Assembly (NCBI GenBank): GCA_008360975.2
Contig: CM039182.1
Location: 85,591,405-85,655,404, forward strand
Reading direction: 5' to 3'
Source: Lichenostomus cassidix
Taxonomy: Eukaryota; Chordata; Aves; Passeriformes; Meliphagidae
DNA: 64,000 nucleotides
Numbering within the stretch: position 1 is the first letter of the stretch; each line of letters starts with the position of its first letter. Shown piece by piece: positions 61,901 to 64,000 of the stretch. The translations under genes and the position numbers were made by a program. Under the pieces are notes generated by a model. The model was not told where the DNA came from. It saw nothing but the letters and a program-made list of their open reading frames with translations, and did not search any database.

Positions 61901-64000
61901 AAGACTGGGGAGCCTTTTCAAGTATTTGGGGATGAGAAAGGTGTAGAAGGAGCACTGGATGCCCAGCTCAGCAACAGCATTTTTCAACTTTAATCTTTCT
62001 TCCAAATGTTTTGCTTTTATTCCAACTAATTGAACAAATGTCTTAAAATTCACAACACAAACTGAATTTGATTAAATCTAGCTTGGTTCATATGATAAAG
62101 CACTGCAGTTACAATGCAGCTAGAAGAATACATTATGCTAGGACAAATAAGTACGGTTAACTTCAATAAGAGCCAAGGTAAATTGCTTTTTGCGTGAGAT
62201 GTGCAATTTTACCTCAGTACAGCTTTAATCAAAGTAAAATATTATAGGGCAAGGGGAAAAAAAACCCTCACAATGTAATGTTTTTTCTACCAACCACTCA
62301 GTAACATTTTAGTTTAAGCTGCTAAATAAAGCCTAGGCTACACATTATCCCCAGTTGGTATGTAAACAATTACGTTAAGGCAATATCTGGCTATGAAATA
62401 ATTTATATTTACAACTGATAAAAAACCCCCCACAGTTGTGTATGCAAACTGTCCCTCAGAAGTTTGTCTGCCGCTGAAACTTTCACTGAAAGGGGAAGAA
62501 TGAAAATAAATACAGGTATTAAATGGAGTTTTCATTCACACTTATGCAAGCGTTTTCACAGCCAAATGAAAAAGAATGTAAATTAAGCATAGTCAATACA
62601 TTGGATAAAAAGTATTAACCTTGCAGTTGAGGGAATGAATATTGCTGTTTTCTCTTCGGTACCCCATAGCTGATGTTATGCTATCCATAATTATTATGTG
62701 TGCTTCAAATTCCCACTTATGGCTCACCACAGCCTACCTTCCCTCTGGGGAGGACCTGCCCACTGGTGTGCTGCTGCCATTCCCTGCTTTGGCTGTGTGA
62801 ATGCCTGCTTGTGGCAGAGCAGGATCACCTGAAATGCCTTTCTCACACAGCCGTGGCTGGAGTTGTACCTCCAGTTGTACCACAGCAGGAGGCTGAGGTA
62901 GCACAGTCCAGATGCTGGGAAAAACAATGATTTTTGATTTCATCTGGGGTCACAATCCCTGTGGCCAGCATGGGAAGACAAGGAGCTTCCAATAGAGCCT
63001 CAGAAGGGTTTAACACTCCCATATTTCTGTGTGCCACAGGAATATACTGCCTAACATGCAGCTGTAGGAGACACAGACTCTCCAAGGGGATGCCTGGCGA
63101 TATTAAAAGTGGATGACACGCAAGACACACGCTTCTCTGTTCACTGCAAGAGTTCTTTGGCTCACACACCCTCTCTTTGCAGGTTTCCCCTCAGCTTGCC
63201 AGCTGGGCACCACAAGCAGCCAGTGTAACAGCAGAGCAGGAAACAGCGCTGGAGGGTAGGAGTCATCAAAGCTTGTGCTGGTGAATCATCAAGCTGCAGG
63301 GTTTTTAGACCCAAAAAAACCCACCTACACATCTGTCTGCTATGGAGAAACTGTAGGGAAGTTTTCTGACAGTTCATGATCTGTATTGTGCTGCCCAAAA
63401 GCTTCATGACTGCATAGGGAGATCTGAACTCACTGCAAGCCTGAACCTGAGCAGTGGCTGTGCGAGGATGAGAGGGGCTTGTTGCCTTTGTCATGGTGGT
63501 CAAAATAACCCACTGGTCTCCATCCCACAGTCCAACTCAGGGAGGGCATGGAAGTTGTGTTTAAGCCACCAGTTCTGAGAGGATCTGCTTGGTGGGTGAT
63601 TTAGCAGCCTTGAGAGCCACCAGGAATGCTTCAAGGGAGCTGTTAAGGCAGTTCTCATCACACTGTGAGCTGGAGTAAGAACAGACTAAAGCAAATGTGT
63701 AAAGCCTTGATTATAGTTAAATGTGTGGTAGAGGCAAGATAAGGGTTCATTAGATGGCAGACTGTCTGGGCAGTCTAGCACTAAGGACCACATACAGTTG
63801 TTTCTCAGAGACATAAAGGATTTGTTGTCCCACCATTCAGCATGCTTTTTTATTGAGTATCCCACCAAAACCATCTTCATTAGAATTTTATGTGAGAATC
63901 GTAGCTTCTAGGAGGCAAGGCAAAGGAGGGACATGACACCCTCAAGTGTCATGTCAAGTACAAAACTGTTTTGCACAGAAACTAATTCTGGGATGATGGA
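60079..64000. other. Non-coding stretch to the right edge
   Basis: No gene or mobile element is supported. It includes the A-rich tract at 61867-61902. Several open frames of 60-135 codons on both strands overlap one another and match no family I know. Confidence 0.6.
61867..61902. repeat. A-rich tract with G interruptions
   Basis: Runs of A (14, 12 and 7 bases) broken by single G residues, preceded by a G run. It could be a decayed poly(A) tail, but the upstream sequence is not a recognisable retroposon, so simple-sequence DNA is the safer call. Confidence 0.85.

Noticed and set aside
1..64000. CRISPR arrays, operons, phage, plasmid features or endogenous retroviral genes
   Set aside because: No regularly spaced identical repeats, no clustered long reading frames and no LTR pairs or retroviral coding segments were seen; the window is vertebrate nuclear DNA.

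Overview
The window looks like AT-rich, non-coding nuclear DNA from a bird. The main evidence is a set of CR1 LINE 3' ends that keep the avian-type tail, an octamer close to ATTCTGTG in one to three copies (ends near 185, 16162, 18619 and 60078). Interspersed repeats are sparse. CpG is visibly depleted except for one short cluster near 2.1 kb. There is no bacterial-style gene packing, operon or ribosome-binding-site pattern. The species cannot be named from this sequence.

No complete protein-coding gene can be supported. The longest open frames are about 100-175 codons. They lie in the GC-richer stretches, often with an equally long frame on the opposite strand, and none resembles a protein family I know. 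The one stretch that reads like the start of a gene is 2.1-2.6 kb on the + strand. It has a CpG cluster with a GC box, an apparent 5' leader with two short upstream frames, a short candidate coding start (MRKRTLWKM...), and a splice-donor-like site at 2552/2553. If real, the rest of the window could be a very long first intron. If not, the window is intergenic.

Layout: 1-185 CR1 end; 186-2100 AT-rich with one A/C-rich tract; 2113-2552 candidate promoter and first exon; 2.6-16 kb unique DNA with one CR1 scrap and candidate conserved elements near 5.9 and 11.2 kb; 16.0-18.6 kb two CR1 ends; 18.6-46 kb unique AT-rich DNA with an older CR1-like end at 32.6 kb, possible MIR remnants at 29.5 and 34.9 kb and candidate elements near 30.1 and 44.5 kb; 46.0-46.35 kb two long pure pentanucleotide arrays; 47.5-49.6 kb GC-richer DNA with a G-quadruplex motif; 49.9-50.8 kb short duplications and a nested inverted repeat; 54.9 kb a pyrimidine tract; 55.4 kb a 52-bp tandem duplication; 60.0 kb a CR1 end; 61.9 kb an A-rich tract.

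I found no convincing new biological system. The points most worth checking are the candidate first exon and the splice-like site just after it, the paired pentanucleotide arrays, the nested hairpins at 50.7 kb and the candidate conserved non-coding elements. All calls come from reading by eye; no alignment or folding was run.
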